From positions 4,340,001 to 4,404,000 of the forward strand of contig CM034138.1 of the NCBI GenBank assembly GCA_019914995.1: 64,000 nucleotides of DNA, read 5' to 3'. The translations under genes and the position numbers were made by a program. The notes below the pieces were generated by a model. The model was not told where the DNA came from. It searched no databases and was given only the letters and a program-made list of their open reading frames with translations. Numbering within the stretch: position 1 is the stretch's first letter; each line of letters begins with the position of its first letter. Shown in pieces: positions 1-12,179 of the stretch. This stretch comes from Acanthochlamys bracteata (taxonomy: Eukaryota > Streptophyta > Magnoliopsida > Pandanales > Velloziaceae).

Positions 1-815
1 ATTTTTTAATTTTTAATATTGTAAAATATTTAGACTCAAATATGTATACCTAAAAAAATTAGTTATATCTCTTTTATGATTTATCTATTTTATGGTTTTA
101 TTTTTTTCTAATCTCCTAATTTATTTAAAAATTTCTATTTATAAATTTTAGTTGTTATTATTATTGTTGGTGGTGGCAATTATGGTGGCAATATTTTAAT
201 TTTTACTGTGATTATTATTACTGTTGTTGATAGTAATGACATAATAAAAATACTCTAATTTTTTATTATGATTGCTATAGCTATTATTATTGATAGTGTC
301 ATTAGCAGTAAATTTTTTACTATAATTATTATTATTAGTTAAAAATGCTTTAATATTATTGACCCGACGGTTCAACCCGAGAACCGTGACCCGGACAGTT
401 TTTCGGTTCGATGTCTGGTCCGGTTCTTACAATTATGCGCACGATACTTGTCTGTATGGTATTCGAGTAGGTCACGCTTACTCACACCAAGAAAAAGAAA
501 AAGAAAAGAAACATGCACATTAGCCTACCAAAGCTAGCCTATGACACGAATAATAACTAGTTAATTGAATAATCTTGTATAATTCTTGCCCACTGTACCA
601 TAACTCCAAACCTCATCATGCATGCAAATACCATTAAATAGGTATACACTTATGCGAGCAAACAAGTTATCGCCAGATTTGTGGTCTAATAGAAAGCAAA
701 TGCAGCATGTTAAAATCAAAACAAACTATCTTATGTGAATTCTTATAGCTACACAACTTGCGAATTGGAATAGGTTTGGCAGCGGATCACGAAATCTTGG
801 CGATCTTCTCTATCT
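1..815. other. AT-rich intergenic DNA, no gene seen
   Basis: Simple (ATT)n-like and GGTGGCAAT-like low-complexity sequence fills the first 350 bases. A short GC-rich island at about 358-430 is built from CCGG, GACCCG and CGGTTC words, like the ends of the hAT-type element at 26843-27510, so it may be a relic of such an element. No coding sequence is supported. Confidence 0.5.
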
Positions 816-849
816 AGTGAATGAGGAGTTTGTTTTGAAATCGTCCGGC

Positions 850-1690
850 CTGCACCCACCCCCCGAGTATATGATTCAATAGGAATCACACAAGGATAGA
901 TTGATAGAAATCTGGTAAAATACCCACCAGTACCCGTAACTCAGCAGATAAAGTACATTACCTAGTCCGTTTTAGGGATTGGCGACTTACCCCCTTCAGT
1001 GACTTTGGCACTGAACGCCCCCAAAGTGGGTACTATCGGGTCGAGTGAATTAGAGAATAGACAGACGTCTGTTGGCGTTGGCATTCCAGCCTTCCTTCTC
1101 CTTTCAGGCCCTATCCGAAAGAGAATCCAGTACCCTTTGGTTGTGAATATCTGAATAGGACGAACCGGCCTCCGTAGATATCTTTGCTTCGGAACAAAAC
1201 AATTAGAATTAGGCTTGGGAAACTAGAATGTGTATTATCCATATGGGAGATCTTCCAATTAAGAAGATCTATCGACCTGAGACGAAGAGAAAGGTCTATC
1301 TATTTTCTTTAGTTATTCAGTTAAACCAATGATTCGTTATTGGAGCAGATAGCAACAACCATTTCATCGGACATGCGTATTTTTGATTTTCCGATGGATT
1401 TCTATGGTTTCATTAATGGAAATTGTTTGATGTAGTGAGTAATAGGCTTTGGTTGTTCGCCCTTCAAGAATTCTTGTTTAGGCAGTTCATATCATCCATA
1501 CATAATATTTTGATCTAAGATTTCAATTCTTCCATGTTTCAGCAGTAGCATATTGTTCCATAGAGCTAAAGTCCGAAATATGGAATAAACAATTGTTTCC
1601 ACGACTCTATCACCCAGCCTATTTTTCTTGGTGGGAGAAATTAAGTAGAACACCTGGGCGGCTGAGATTTTATGCACAAATCAAAAACAC
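850..1690 (-). pseudogene. ycf15: Nuclear copy of plastid DNA (NUPT) with ycf15
   Basis: Read on the - strand, 1492-1600 encodes a peptide with WNNMLLLKHGRIEILDQN and then YELPKQEF, and 1076-1160 encodes QIFTTKGYWILFRIGPERRR then KAGMPT. These are the two halves of plastid Ycf15, which sits between ycf2 and trnL-CAA in the plastid inverted repeat. They are separated here by about 280 bases. From memory, many angiosperm plastomes carry ycf15 with an intervening stretch of about this size, so the interruption was probably inherited from the plastid copy. The GC-richer sequence at 880-1075 fits the plastid spacer downstream. A tryptophan codon expected after MYG reads as stop, as expected for a dead nuclear copy. 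It is a transferred fragment, not a working gene. The outer limits are approximate. Confidence 0.8.
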
Positions 1691-2075
1691 TTGAATGCGC
1701 CTGTTTCTAATTTGCAGTCTGGTATATTACTTTTGTTTTGACTCGTTACTTTAAAATTAACTTAAATTAATAATCTCTTTGTCAAGATGCTGCTTCTAAA
1801 TTAATTGATCAGAGCATGCATCAATTGAATAAATTGATATTTATTTCAAAGAAAGGAGGATCACGAGTTAATTAATTAAATACATTTAGGTTATAAGACT
1901 GAGGTACCGATATAGTTGGGCTTATCTCTTATTACACTATTAGATTTTTCCTATGAGCATAAAGTTGTTATAATTTAAGAAAATAAAATTATGGTGGTAG
2001 AAACATTATAAAGTTTTTATCTTTAATTAATTTGATTTGAAAATATACTCTTCTAAACTCTCGGCGAAAATTAAC
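1691..2075. other. Spacer, nothing recognised
   Basis: AT-rich sequence between the plastid fragment and the first MITE-like block. I see no open frame, RNA gene or repeat that I can support. Confidence 0.4.
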
Positions 2076-2558
2076 GCCGTGTTTGGATGAAGAGTTCATA
2101 AAAAAATAGAAGTAGAAAGAAAAAAAGAGATAAGAAAAGAAAAAGAAAGAAGGAAAGAAGAAAAGTTTGATGGTGTTTGGATAAATTAATAAAGGGAAAG
2201 AAGTAGAAGGATAAATTGTGTTTAAATTAGAAGAAGAATTATAAAAAAAGACAAAAATGCTCTTGTACATGTATTTTTTTATAATAATTGAAAAAAAAAG
2301 ATAAAAATGTCGGAGGAAGAAAAGACACACGAAAACAAGGAGGACGAGGAGAGGAGCTAAACGTCGGAGAGAAAAGTGAGACACGCCGGAAGGAATAATC
2401 AGGTTGCTGTGTGTGAAAACGAGTAGAGAGATGAAGAAATAAGAAGGGCATAAATGAAAAAATAGGCTTGTAAATTATGCTACTAGGTGTACATTTTTTC
2501 TCCCTTCTCTCCCCCATTCTCCTTCTCCTCTAAAAAGCGACTCTTAAACCAAACACAC
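2076..2558. mobile_element. MITE-like element with GTGTTTGG ends
   Basis: The left end reads CCGTGTTTGGATGAAGAGT and the right end reads ACTCTTAAACCAAACAC, which are near inverted repeats of each other. The interior is purine-rich on one side and pyrimidine-rich on the other, with no coding capacity. Ends containing GTGTTTGG are frequent in small non-autonomous plant DNA transposons. I could not fix a target-site duplication, so the superfamily is left open. Confidence 0.45.
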
Positions 2559-2603
2559 AACCAAGAAAAATTGATTCTCCTTCTCCCCATCTCCTTTGGG
2601 GGT

Positions 2604-2888
2604 GTTTGGCACAGCTTACCGTAAACTGCTTATCAATTTTTCTTCATTTCACATTTTCCAATACATATTTTATAAATATATAAAAAATTTATTTAAAAAT
2701 TTAGAAAATGTGTAAAAAAATTCTACAGAGTGAGATCTTTTTATTGTCTCTTTTTATTATTTTTTTGAAAATAAAAAAAATAAAACTTATTTTTTAAAAA
2801 AATAAAAATATCTTTTATTTTAGAAAAATTTTATTTCATAAGCAATTTTAAAAGCATTTTTATTTTTTTTGAACCAAACACAGCCTTA
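2604..2888. mobile_element. MITE-like element, second GTGTTTGG family
   Basis: The left end reads GGGGTGTTTGGCACAGC and the right end reads GAACCAAACACAGCC, an imperfect inverted repeat around an AT-rich core. The core holds AAATTTAGAAAATGTGTAAA and a phrase like TTCTACAGAGTGAGATC, and these recur in reverse orientation in the block at 3625-3870. The two are therefore probably copies of one family of roughly 250-280 bp. No target duplication was recognised. Confidence 0.5.
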
Positions 2889-3624
2889 GACTAAAGACCA
2901 CGTTGATATTTCGGACCAAAAGCAGAGCTGGACAAAGATTGCCCCACCATATGACATGCGTCATAAATTAAATTAGGAAGAAATACCAAGAGTCCTAATA
3001 TTCTACACGCCTCTTGATGGACCCGTTATTCTCTGACTCGACAATTTCACGTGTTTTGCACATGACTTTTGTTCCGTAAATCTCTTCGTATTTTGTGTTT
3101 GGTATTCCTTCTATTTGAGAAAAATTTTCTTTTCTGTTTATTTGGTTTATGAAAAACGAGTGAATTATTAAAGTGAAATGAAAGAAGACAACAATGGAGA
3201 GAAGCGATGTAAGGAATTTTCTGTTAGGGTTTATTCTCCTGGACTGAAATTATTTGATTTTTCTACTTGTTCATTTATGTCACATGTTCTAGTACTAAAT
3301 AATTATATTATTTTTATTCTACATGAATTCATCATTTTATTAAACAAAAAGAGTTTAAATAAATATTTTTTCCTTATTATTTGGCCATAAATATAAATTT
3401 AAATACCTCAATCAATAATTTTTTTGCTGATTTTTTTGATTTTTCATGTTGACACCTATATGAGCACCTTATCTGTTTAAGTAATATAATCATTTAAAGA
3501 ATCATTGAGTTGAAGTTCGATTTAAATGTGTAACCTTAAACAAAATTTTATCATATACTTATTATGCATGAGAAAACATTTTAACCAAAACATGTTTAAA
3601 TGTGTGTAGTATTCAATTATTTAT
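2889..3624. other. Spacer upstream of the starch gene
   Basis: AT-rich spacer. The only motif worth naming is a CACGTG G-box core at 3048-3053. It lies more than 1.2 kb upstream of the likely transcription start of the next gene, so a regulatory role is speculative. Confidence 0.3.
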
Positions 3625-3870
3625 CAAGATCGTTTGGAAGTTCTTATAAAATAAAATTTTTTGAAATGAAAGATATTTTTATTTTATTGAAAAACAAGTT
3701 TTTTTTTACTTTTAAAAAATAATAAAAATATATAATAAAAAGATCTCACTTTGTAGAATTTTTTTACACTTTCTAAATTTTTAAATATTTATAAAATATA
3801 TATTAAAAAATATATAATTAAAAAATTAAAAATAATTTTTTAAAAGATAAACCAAACGCGCTCTAAAGTC
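3625..3870. mobile_element. MITE-like element, inverted copy of the 2604 block
   Basis: It begins near GATCGTTTGGAAGTTC and ends near AAACCAAACGCGCTC. The interior contains GATCTCACTTTGTAGAATT and ACACTTTCTAAATTTTTA, which are reverse-complement relatives of phrases in the block at 2604-2888. It is strongly AT-rich and non-coding. The family link is by eye and the ends are approximate. Confidence 0.45.
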
Positions 3871-4339
3871 TTTGTTCGATTCAAAATTAACTTATAATAA
3901 ATTAATTAACTGATGTATTTAGAGAAGTCAACATTTAAGTTAACAAGTTTTCATATCAAATGTAATTTATAGGTCTAAAAACCGCCTCGAATGAAGAGCA
4001 TTACTCTCCAGAAAATCAAATCTTCATATTCAATCCAAGAAACAGAATGAAAAATGAAGAATAGAAATAAAATGAAGGGGAAAAAGAAGAGAGAAATCAT
4101 GTAAAGTTTGATTTCCCAATCAGTGAAGTTGCATGTTGGGATCTCTGCTTGCACTTGAATCAGAAACACAAACTAACGCTTTTGTCAAGAAAAAGACTTT
4201 GAAAAGTGGAACTAAAAAATCGTTCGATTAAAGTAGAAGTAGACACAAGAAGGGGAATTAACGTGAGTTGCTCACATGGCATGCCATGGCCTGTGTCACC
4301 ATTCACAGTAGTCTCTTTTGGCTCTTTCTACACTCCCAC

Positions 4340-4505
4340 CGTTCATATAGCCCTCTTTGCCTCACCATTGCTTCCCAGTCGTACACCAAACCAAAAAAAT
4401 CTCTCCCCTCATAACCCATTAAAATCCCACCTTTGCATTCTTGATTTCTCACCCCATTTCAAGCTTCTGTATTTCACACTTTGATCAAACTACTTGCTCA
4501 TCAAG
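4340..4505 (+). promoter_or_regulatory. Likely core promoter and first leader exon of the AGPase gene
   Basis: A CATATAG weak TATA-like word at 4344-4350 is followed by a C/T- and CA-rich stretch typical of plant 5' leaders, ending in TCATCAAG at 4505 directly before GTTTGC, a plausible splice donor. No start codon with a long frame lies here. Transcription start is inferred, not shown. Confidence 0.4.
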
Positions 4506-5213
4506 GTTTGCGTTCTGATCTGGGTTCTTGATGATCTGTTATTTTGATTGTTCTGTTTGATATTGGGTGTCGTTGATCTCTAGTTGTTGCGGTTACTTTC
4601 AAAAATCTCTCATTCATTTACGACTTTATTCATACCAATTACTGTATCACCTTTTATTACTTTCTTATTGGGGTTTTCTCTCCATTTTTGCCACAGTTTC
4701 ATCAAGTTTACAAGGTCTCTCATCTGGGTTTTGTTGATCACTGTCTATTTTCCCCCAAGAGCTAGTTTAATTCTGCTTTTCCTTGTGATCATGATCTAGT
4801 AAGTTGTGTTAATTAATTGACACTCCCTTGAGATCAAACCTTGGATTGGTTCTTGAACTCTGTTCTCTTTTCAATTGTTCATCAAGGTTTGCAATTTGGG
4901 ACCTTGTTCAAATCTTTCTCTAGATTGAAGTTTTGTTTTCTTGAACTTAATTGAATGGTTTTCTCATAGTTTTGATAGTTAATGGCATCTTTTAAATGCA
5001 TTCTTGTTTAGGGAAAAAATTGTGTTCTAGCCTCCCTATGCCGCACAAGAGAGGAGGCAACGATCATGGGTTGTTGGATATCGATGGTTTCTTAATCATG
5101 TCTGTGTTTTCTCAGTATTCCAATTTATTGTTTTCAGGATTCAACCACTCTGATCTAGACTTGTATGCATTTTTATTTTAGTAGTACTAATTAGCTGATC
5201 CATGGATTTGCAG
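4506..5213 (+). other. Putative 5'-UTR intron of the AGPase gene
   Basis: The donor AAG|GTTTGC at 4506 and the acceptor TTTGCAG at 5207-5213 would remove 708 T-rich bases and place only about 34 leader bases (5214-5247) before the ATG. A CTAAT branch-like word lies some 25 bases before the acceptor. Leader introns are common in plant genes of this kind. No transcript evidence is available to me. The phrase CATCAAGGTTTGC occurs again at about 4881, so an alternative donor is possible. Confidence 0.5.
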
Positions 5214-5247
5214 GATTGTTTAAGAAGAATTTAAGTCCCAAGGCACA

Positions 5248-8200
5248 ATGATGGGTACTGTGATGGAGTTCAGCAGTTTGGCGATGAAGCCTAGCGAATG
5301 TGTGAGCCAAGCTAAAAGAGGTGGTCTCAGTAGTGTGGAGAGCGGATTATGGGGAAAGGGTTTGGCTGGGAAGAATTTGAACAGCTACATGAGAAAGAAT
5401 GAGAAAATAAAGAGTTTAAATGGAAAGGGGAAAGCTAGCGTTGCATTCTCTGTTCTCACTTCAGATGTCAACAAGGAGACTGTGGTGACTAAACCACCAT
5501 AAGAAAATCTCTATCATGGCTTTGTTGAATTTGTTGTTAACCAACAGAACACAGAAAGAGTTTAATTGATCTATTTATTGGAATGCTTTTTTCACTATTT
5601 GAAGTTAGGAAATGCTTCCTTGGGTGATCATGGTGCTCGTAATTTTGGATCATGTCTAATTCTTTATGATAAAGTTTGGGTTTTTCTTGTTAAAACCTTT
5701 TGTTAAAACTCATTGATAGGTTTAGCAAAGTAAAACAACCACTGGATTGGATTTAAGTAATGAGTGAAATACTATCAATCAGAGTTTCTTTCATGATTTA
5801 TAATTTGCCTATAAATTTTAGCTAAACAAAAGTCTATAAGTTATTGTTGTTTACTGATTTTGGCAATTTTGTTTTGTTTGGTGTGCTTCACATGGAAGTT
5901 TTGAAATCTGATCTTGAAAACTTTCTAGTAAACTGAAAGGGACCAAATACTTAACTTTGATGCGTTCGCTTTTGAAAACCATTCTCATTTTTTTTCTTGT
6001 AGCATGTGAAATTTGATTAACCACAAATCATTGATCAGTATTTCCAGGCACCAAGATTTGGAGGAAAGCGGGCAGATCCAAAGAATATAGCAGCTGTCAT
6101 ATTGGGAGGAGGAGCTGGAACTCAACTTGTCCCTCTCACTAGCACTAGAGCTACACCTGCAGTAAGCATCTGAAAATTTGCATTACCAGTTATATATAGC
6201 TAATAATTTGTAATTTGTAGAGTTTAGATCATTTTAGTTGTAAATAGTGCTGTTGAATCTGACTCTTCAATCTTTTGTTTTAGTAAAAGAATCAAGAAGG
6301 AAATTATCTCCAAGTTTTGCAATATTTTTAAATTTCCAAGATTTAATAGTGGTTCTCAAGTGGAAAACTTTGATTTCTATTATGAGACTTGGTCTTAGCG
6401 TAACTTCATGTTTTAATACATGCATTGGGAAATTATGGGTATGCATAGCGTGAGCCAATTTATCTTAAACTTGAGCTATGCAAACCTCAGCGTACCAAAA
6501 TTTAAAGGTGCCCTTTTGATATACAACTATGGCTTTTCGTTGTAACAGAAAAAGTTATTGAAGCTTGTAGATATATCTTCAGTGAAAAAGTTGCCCTTGG
6601 TATTTATCACACGAAGTGTTCTGCTAAGTACACTTTTTTCCACTTCTGACACCGATTCAGGCACTCCATCATTAGAGTAGTTTGGAGAGCACAGTTCAGA
6701 CCTTTTTACTGTTATTTAATAATTCTTCTCCAAAATAGATTTAGTGACAGCTTGGTCTTAAAAATTATTAGAGTCGAACACGTGACATGCACTAATGTGC
6801 TTCTCTGTTATTCAGGTTCCGATTGCAGGGTGCTATAGGCTTATTGATATTCCTATGAGCAATTGCATTAACAGTGGGATAAACAAGATATTCATCATGA
6901 CACAGTTCAATTCACAGTCTCTCAATCGCCATATTTCTCGAACTTATAACTTTGGGAACGGCATCAGCTTTGGAGATGGATTTGTGGAGGTAAAGTTAGA
7001 CACTCTATTAGTTCACTGTGGAAAGTAAGAGGAATTGCATTGGCTTGTCTCATAACCCTTAATTGTGTTTAGATTTGATGCTTCTAGCCTTTGTTGAATA
7101 TGTTGGCATGGATATGTATTTGTGTGTTTCTTGCAAAGTAAACCAACTTTTGCTGTCAGTCTAACGTGTGAAATGTCTTGTTGCCTAGTGCTGCTGCATT
7201 GTTAGTAGAGTTCTAATTCTTATTGTTTCACAATCTGCGTTTATCTGGACATCATCTCGTTTGACACTTCCAAAGATGCTTGATTTAACTTACTTAGGAC
7301 ACCGGTATAAGGCTAAGTGAATGGTACATACTAATTATGACCACCATCTTAGGGTAACTTATTTTGGAGGAGGTTCTTTTGATTAGGCATTTTGTTTTGT
7401 CTGCCGTGACGAAATATTTGAGTTCTATAATATGAAAAATTGTCAGATAATTTGTTAATAAAGCTATCTAGACCAAGCTCTGCTATATTTATAGAGAACT
7501 CTTTCTTTTATAGTTGGATGCATATTCAAGTCACAATCTCAAAATACACAATTAAGTTGATTTTACTTACCTATTTTACAATGTTTCTTTTAATGTTACT
7601 ACTGACTATTTGAAACTGATTTTGTTACGGCAATATTAAGGTATTTATCTGAATAAGCAGGTTCTGGCAGCTACTCAGACACCTGGTGAAGCTGGGATGA
7701 AGTGGTTCCAGGGAACAGCTGATGCAGTAAGAAAGTTCACTTGGGTTTTTGAGGTGGGATCGTTGGTTGATGATAGATAGCTGTATAATGACACCTTATG
7801 TTTTGTTCTTCCTTACTTCCATGAAGTTTCTTGTATCTCTAAAAAAGAGATTGTTTCATTGTTGCAGGATACAAAAAGCAAACATATTGAGCACATATTG
7901 ATTTTATCTGGTGACCAACTGTACCGTATGGATTACATGGACTTTGTGCAGGCATGTATTTGTTTTATAGTTAGCAGTAGCTGGTGACCAACTTTTCACT
8001 TTACTTGAAAAGTTGTCATGCCTTGTTCAAACATCACATGATCTATTGCATGATTGCAGAAGCACATTTACTCCGGTGCTGATATTTCGATTTCGTGTAC
8101 ACCTTTGGATGATAGGTATTGGGCCTATTTAGTCTATCACTTAAATTGTGTTAGTAAATACATTTGATTAGGAAAATAAATCTTCTATCTATGACTTTGA

Positions 8201-11200
8201 ATTTGGATCATTTACAGGGTATTTTTGATATTTCTTGGTGGGTCTCTTTATGGACATGTGCCGTTTAGGAGTTTTTGCAATTCTAGGATGTAGGAAACAA
8301 AACAGTCATGGTTCCTGAAGTGTTTTGCTTTGACCTCAAGTCACATTATGAAATGACAGCTGAGATTGGTAACACAAACTGAAATACAAGTAAATATCTT
8401 TACAGCCTGAGGCTAAATCTAGGTGACTTTTTCTATTGTAAGAGAGCAACCACTCATTATGAAATCAGTTTCATATTCTTCTGCTTGTCATTGAACTTTC
8501 TCAAGTTTTATGGGTTAATTGAGTTTATAATTCCCCTAAAGCTCTTGTATCTAGCTTGTTCTTTACTATTGCATTGCAGATAGGGAAATCTTTTAGACAC
8601 TCATATTAGAGTCCTTTTGTGCCAGCGGAGATTAGAAATACTTGTGGCTGCACTCGTTCCACTACTCCAATTTTCATTCATTTGGCTTAAAATGGGGTTG
8701 AAAAATCCCCTATTCCATTTTAAGTACACCATATCATACATCACAAAGGAAATCTTCACATGTGTCAATTGTAACGAAATAAAGGTACTAAAAGACTTAC
8801 TTGGTCATATTTGTATGATAATAATTCTAACTTTCTAATGTGGTGCATGATGTGATGCATTGAAATGGCTGAGAATATCTACTCAATGATATTTACATTA
8901 TTTAATATTTTGCTGTGCATCTCATGGTCTGTGCTAACACATTACGCCCACATAAAGAATTTGCCATCTCTTACTGAACTGGAGAAGTAAATTTTTCCAT
9001 TTAAAAAAAATTTGTTTTTACTTTTTTTATTTTATAGATATTTTCTTCAATTGCCTATAAACTATTGCTATTGGCCATGTAATTTTGTTGCCTCCTTTTT
9101 TGCTTTTACTATTATGCGGATAGCTTAGTACAGAGTGTGCTTCATTATTGATTTTGCTTTAATTATATGAAGTCGGGCATCGGATTGTGGGCTGGTAAAG
9201 ATCGATAGAGCTGGTCGGATTGTTCAATTCTCAGAGAAACCTAAGGGTCCTGAGTTGGAGTCAATGGTAGGATCTGCTTGTGCATTTGAATTTTCAATGA
9301 TTCCTTGGATTATGTATTATCTCTACATTGTTACCATTATGTAGTCACGGACCTTGATGGATAATAAATATTTTGTTTTCATGCAGAAAGATGATACAAC
9401 AGTTTTTGGACTGTCTCGTGAAGAAGCCATGCGGTATCCGTATCTTGCATCTATGGGGGTTTATGTTTTCAGAAGAGACCTTCTTCTGAAGCTTCTTACG
9501 TAAGTTCCAGCTCTTCTGATACAGTTTCATTTGCATGCCTGTATTCTGACAATCTTTTGCAGGTGGAGGTACCCAACATCAAACGATTTTGGATCAGAAA
9601 TCATTCCTTCAGCTGTGAAGGAATTCAATGTTCAGGTGGAATGGAACTCAAAATGAATATGCTCCTTTATTTTTAAATTTGTAATCAGATATTCTTTCCT
9701 GCCTGGTCTTCTATGGTTCCTATATTTTACTAACTACTATACACTTGGTTTGTGGGCAGGCTTACTTATTTAGTGATTATTGGGAGGACATTGGAACCAT
9801 CAGAGCATTTTTTGATGCAAATTTGGCTTTAGCAGATCAGGTCATCATCATCTATTAATAAAATAATTGTTATTATGTTACAAAATGAGGACTTGAAATG
9901 AAAAATGGGTTAACCTCATCTTATTTAATTTATTTGGTTCCACATTGTGGCACGTATACATATATCAGAGTTTGTACTTGGATGCATTCTCTTTTATAGA
10001 AGATCGTTATATCTTCTAGCTTTTTCTATTTCTGTAAATATTGTATACCATGCTATTGTTGTAGTATCTTCCTTCTCATGCCCTGAAATTTGAAGTTGCT
10101 GGCATATACAAATGTTTTATGCAGCCACCAAAGTTTCAGTTCTATGATCCCAAGACACCATTCTATACGTCACCACGTTTCTTGCCTCCAAGCAAAGTAG
10201 ACAGATGTCAGGTACGTCAAGGAAAAAGAAGGTACGTTCTATCATGGTGTTAGCTAGGTGATCTTAATGGTTTGCCGGTTTGGTGAACATCTGCAGATCA
10301 AGGATGCTATAATCTCACATGGTTGCTTTTTGCGAGAATGTTCAGTCCAGCATTCTATTGTTGGGGTGCGTTCACGTTTGGAGAGTGGAGTAGAATTGAT
10401 GGTGAGTTTGTGTAACTCGTATTCATTTCAACATTAACACCATGTAATAGTTTCACCTTGCATGGCTTAGATTTGTTAAATACGGAGTAACAGATACAAT
10501 TTGTTCAATTGCCCTTGAAGAAAAAAGTGGTTGTTGGAAACCCAGATTTGATGAAAAATTTTTGAAGATAGTACTAGCTGATGCCTTTACCTATTCCAAA
10601 AGTCTACAAAAAGCATATATTTGCTGTGATATTCTGCTCTGAGACATTATGTAGAAAACCTTGAGCAGTTTGTCTAGGAATGTAAATTGGGAAATGAAAC
10701 AACTGACCTAGGGATAGTTATTAGGTCTTTGTTACTCCCTTTCACATTTGAATATCCCTTTCACATGTACGCAAGTGTGTGCCCGTGTGCGAAATTTGTA
10801 TGCATGTTTTATATTTTATATTTGAGCACAATGCGATAATGGATTTTACAGTTTTATGCAAAAAATTTGGAAAGCATGACATAGCTTGAATAATAGACAA
10901 CTTTAGATCAGTATAATTGGCTCCCTTTCACTGTGCGTACATTGGTTATAAAATCCTTTGCTTCTTTGCCCATACATGTCGAAGCGTCTAGCGTCTAGTG
11001 CGCATTAGTCGATAAGAGATACTTGAACTGACAGTATCTTCTGCCTTACAAGTTACTTTGCATGTTGAGCAGGATACCATGATGATGGGCGCTGACTTCT
11101 ACGAGACAGAATCTGAAATTGCAGCTATGCTGGCGGAGGGGAAGGTTCCTATTGGTGTTGGACAAAATTCAAAGATCAGGTGAGATGGTTCATTTCTTAC

Positions 11201-11512
11201 TAGTTAAATGCATTAAAGAAGAATGCAACAACACGACATGAACCCATCTATATTTTCTTTCAGGAATTGCATCATTGATATGAATGCCAGGATTGGGAAA
11301 GATGTGGTCATTGCTAACAAAGATGTAGGTTTCCTCTATCCTCCATAACTAATTGGTGATTTATGTGTTGGATGGGATTTAACAAGCAAACATGTCTCAT
11401 CTCTATACAGGGTGTTGAAGAAGCAGATCGACCAGAAGAAGGTTTCTGTATAAGGTCCGGAATAACAGTAGTTTTGAAGAATGCTACTATCAAGGATGGA
11501 ACTGTCATATAG
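5248..11512 (+). CDS. ADP-glucose pyrophosphorylase large subunit, plastidial (15 exons, 526 aa)
   Basis: Regulatory large subunit of the starch-committing enzyme, which makes ADP-glucose and PPi from glucose-1-phosphate and ATP in the plastid stroma as a tetramer with small subunits. Exons: 5248-5484, 6048-6161, 6816-6989, 7661-7753, 7868-7951, 8060-8115, 9173-9266, 9387-9499, 9563-9635, 9760-9840, 10125-10211, 10297-10401, 11073-11179, 11264-11324, 11411-11512; all junctions keep frame. Residues 1 to about 70 look like a transit peptide. The nucleotidyltransferase domain follows, with GGGAGTQL at 99-106 (the catalytic small subunit has R where Q105 stands, as usual for large subunits), [17 protein letters not shown] and SGDQLYRMD at 220-228. 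The C-terminal beta-helix ends in IKDGTVI, the normal end. Length is typical. Two positions that are usually Tyr in the family are Cys (258 and 506). Intron 5 uses a GC donor at 7952. The exon 1 donor could also lie three bases earlier. Family assignment is secure; which paralogue is not. Confidence 0.95.
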
Positions 11513-12179
11513 AACACCTCTCACTATCAAAAGAAACAAATTTCTTTAGAGATGCAGCTTAAACTTAGTGAAGTTGAGGTAACGTGAAGCTGGTATCAGA
11601 GATGGGACATGAAGATTGCGAACTACACAAGAACTGTTGATGGTAGATGGCTTAGTGACGTACTGTAGAATCTTGGTGCATATATATTTATAGTTAGCGT
11701 CTTATGGAAAAGTTTTGTAAGGATGATTAAGCTGTTGAGTAGCACGCTGCTATGAGTCTGTAAATAACTTTGGCAGTAAGAATTAGCTTCAAACTGATAC
11801 TTTTACGTATGGTACCTCCTGCAAGGTTTCATTATTAAAGTTCAATGAGTTTCATTATTAGACAAGAATGCTTGACATGAAAGTTCCATGGGTTTCATTA
11901 TTAAAGGTACGATACTTATCTAACTCATTTCAGGAGTTACAATTTTGGTCCTGTCACAGAAAGTAACAGCTTTGCTTTTGGACTACTACATATGCTAAGT
12001 GCATGAAAGGAAAAGGGAAAAAAAAAGAAAATTTTCACGTTACATCTGAATGCATTAATGTTTCATACAAAATTTTAAGTATTCTAAGTTAAGATCATCT
12101 ATTCCTTCTCCTGGATTCTGATAAACACATCACGAGTACCTTTTCCTCTATGGGCCACTAGAAATTTACTCTGTAAAAC
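11513..12179. other. Shared 3' region between convergent genes
   Basis: The AGPase gene (+) and the mannanase gene (-) end tail to tail 667 bases apart. The first 300-350 bases read like an AGPase 3' UTR, with GATTAAGCTG and TTTGTAAGGATG phrases and AT-rich near-upstream words, and the rest would hold the mannanase 3' UTR. A short phrase around GTTTCATTATTA recurs three times at about 11827-11905. No additional gene is visible. Confidence 0.5.

Noticed and set aside
2076-2517. Long Ser/Phe/Leu-rich frames on the - strand
   Set aside because: They follow the purine/pyrimidine asymmetry inside a MITE-like block, with no domain or start context.
5248-5502. Exon 1 of the AGPase gene as a separate 84-residue gene ending at 5502
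   Set aside because: The frame runs into the intron. Using the donor at 5485 joins it in phase to the next AGPase exon, giving a normal transit peptide.
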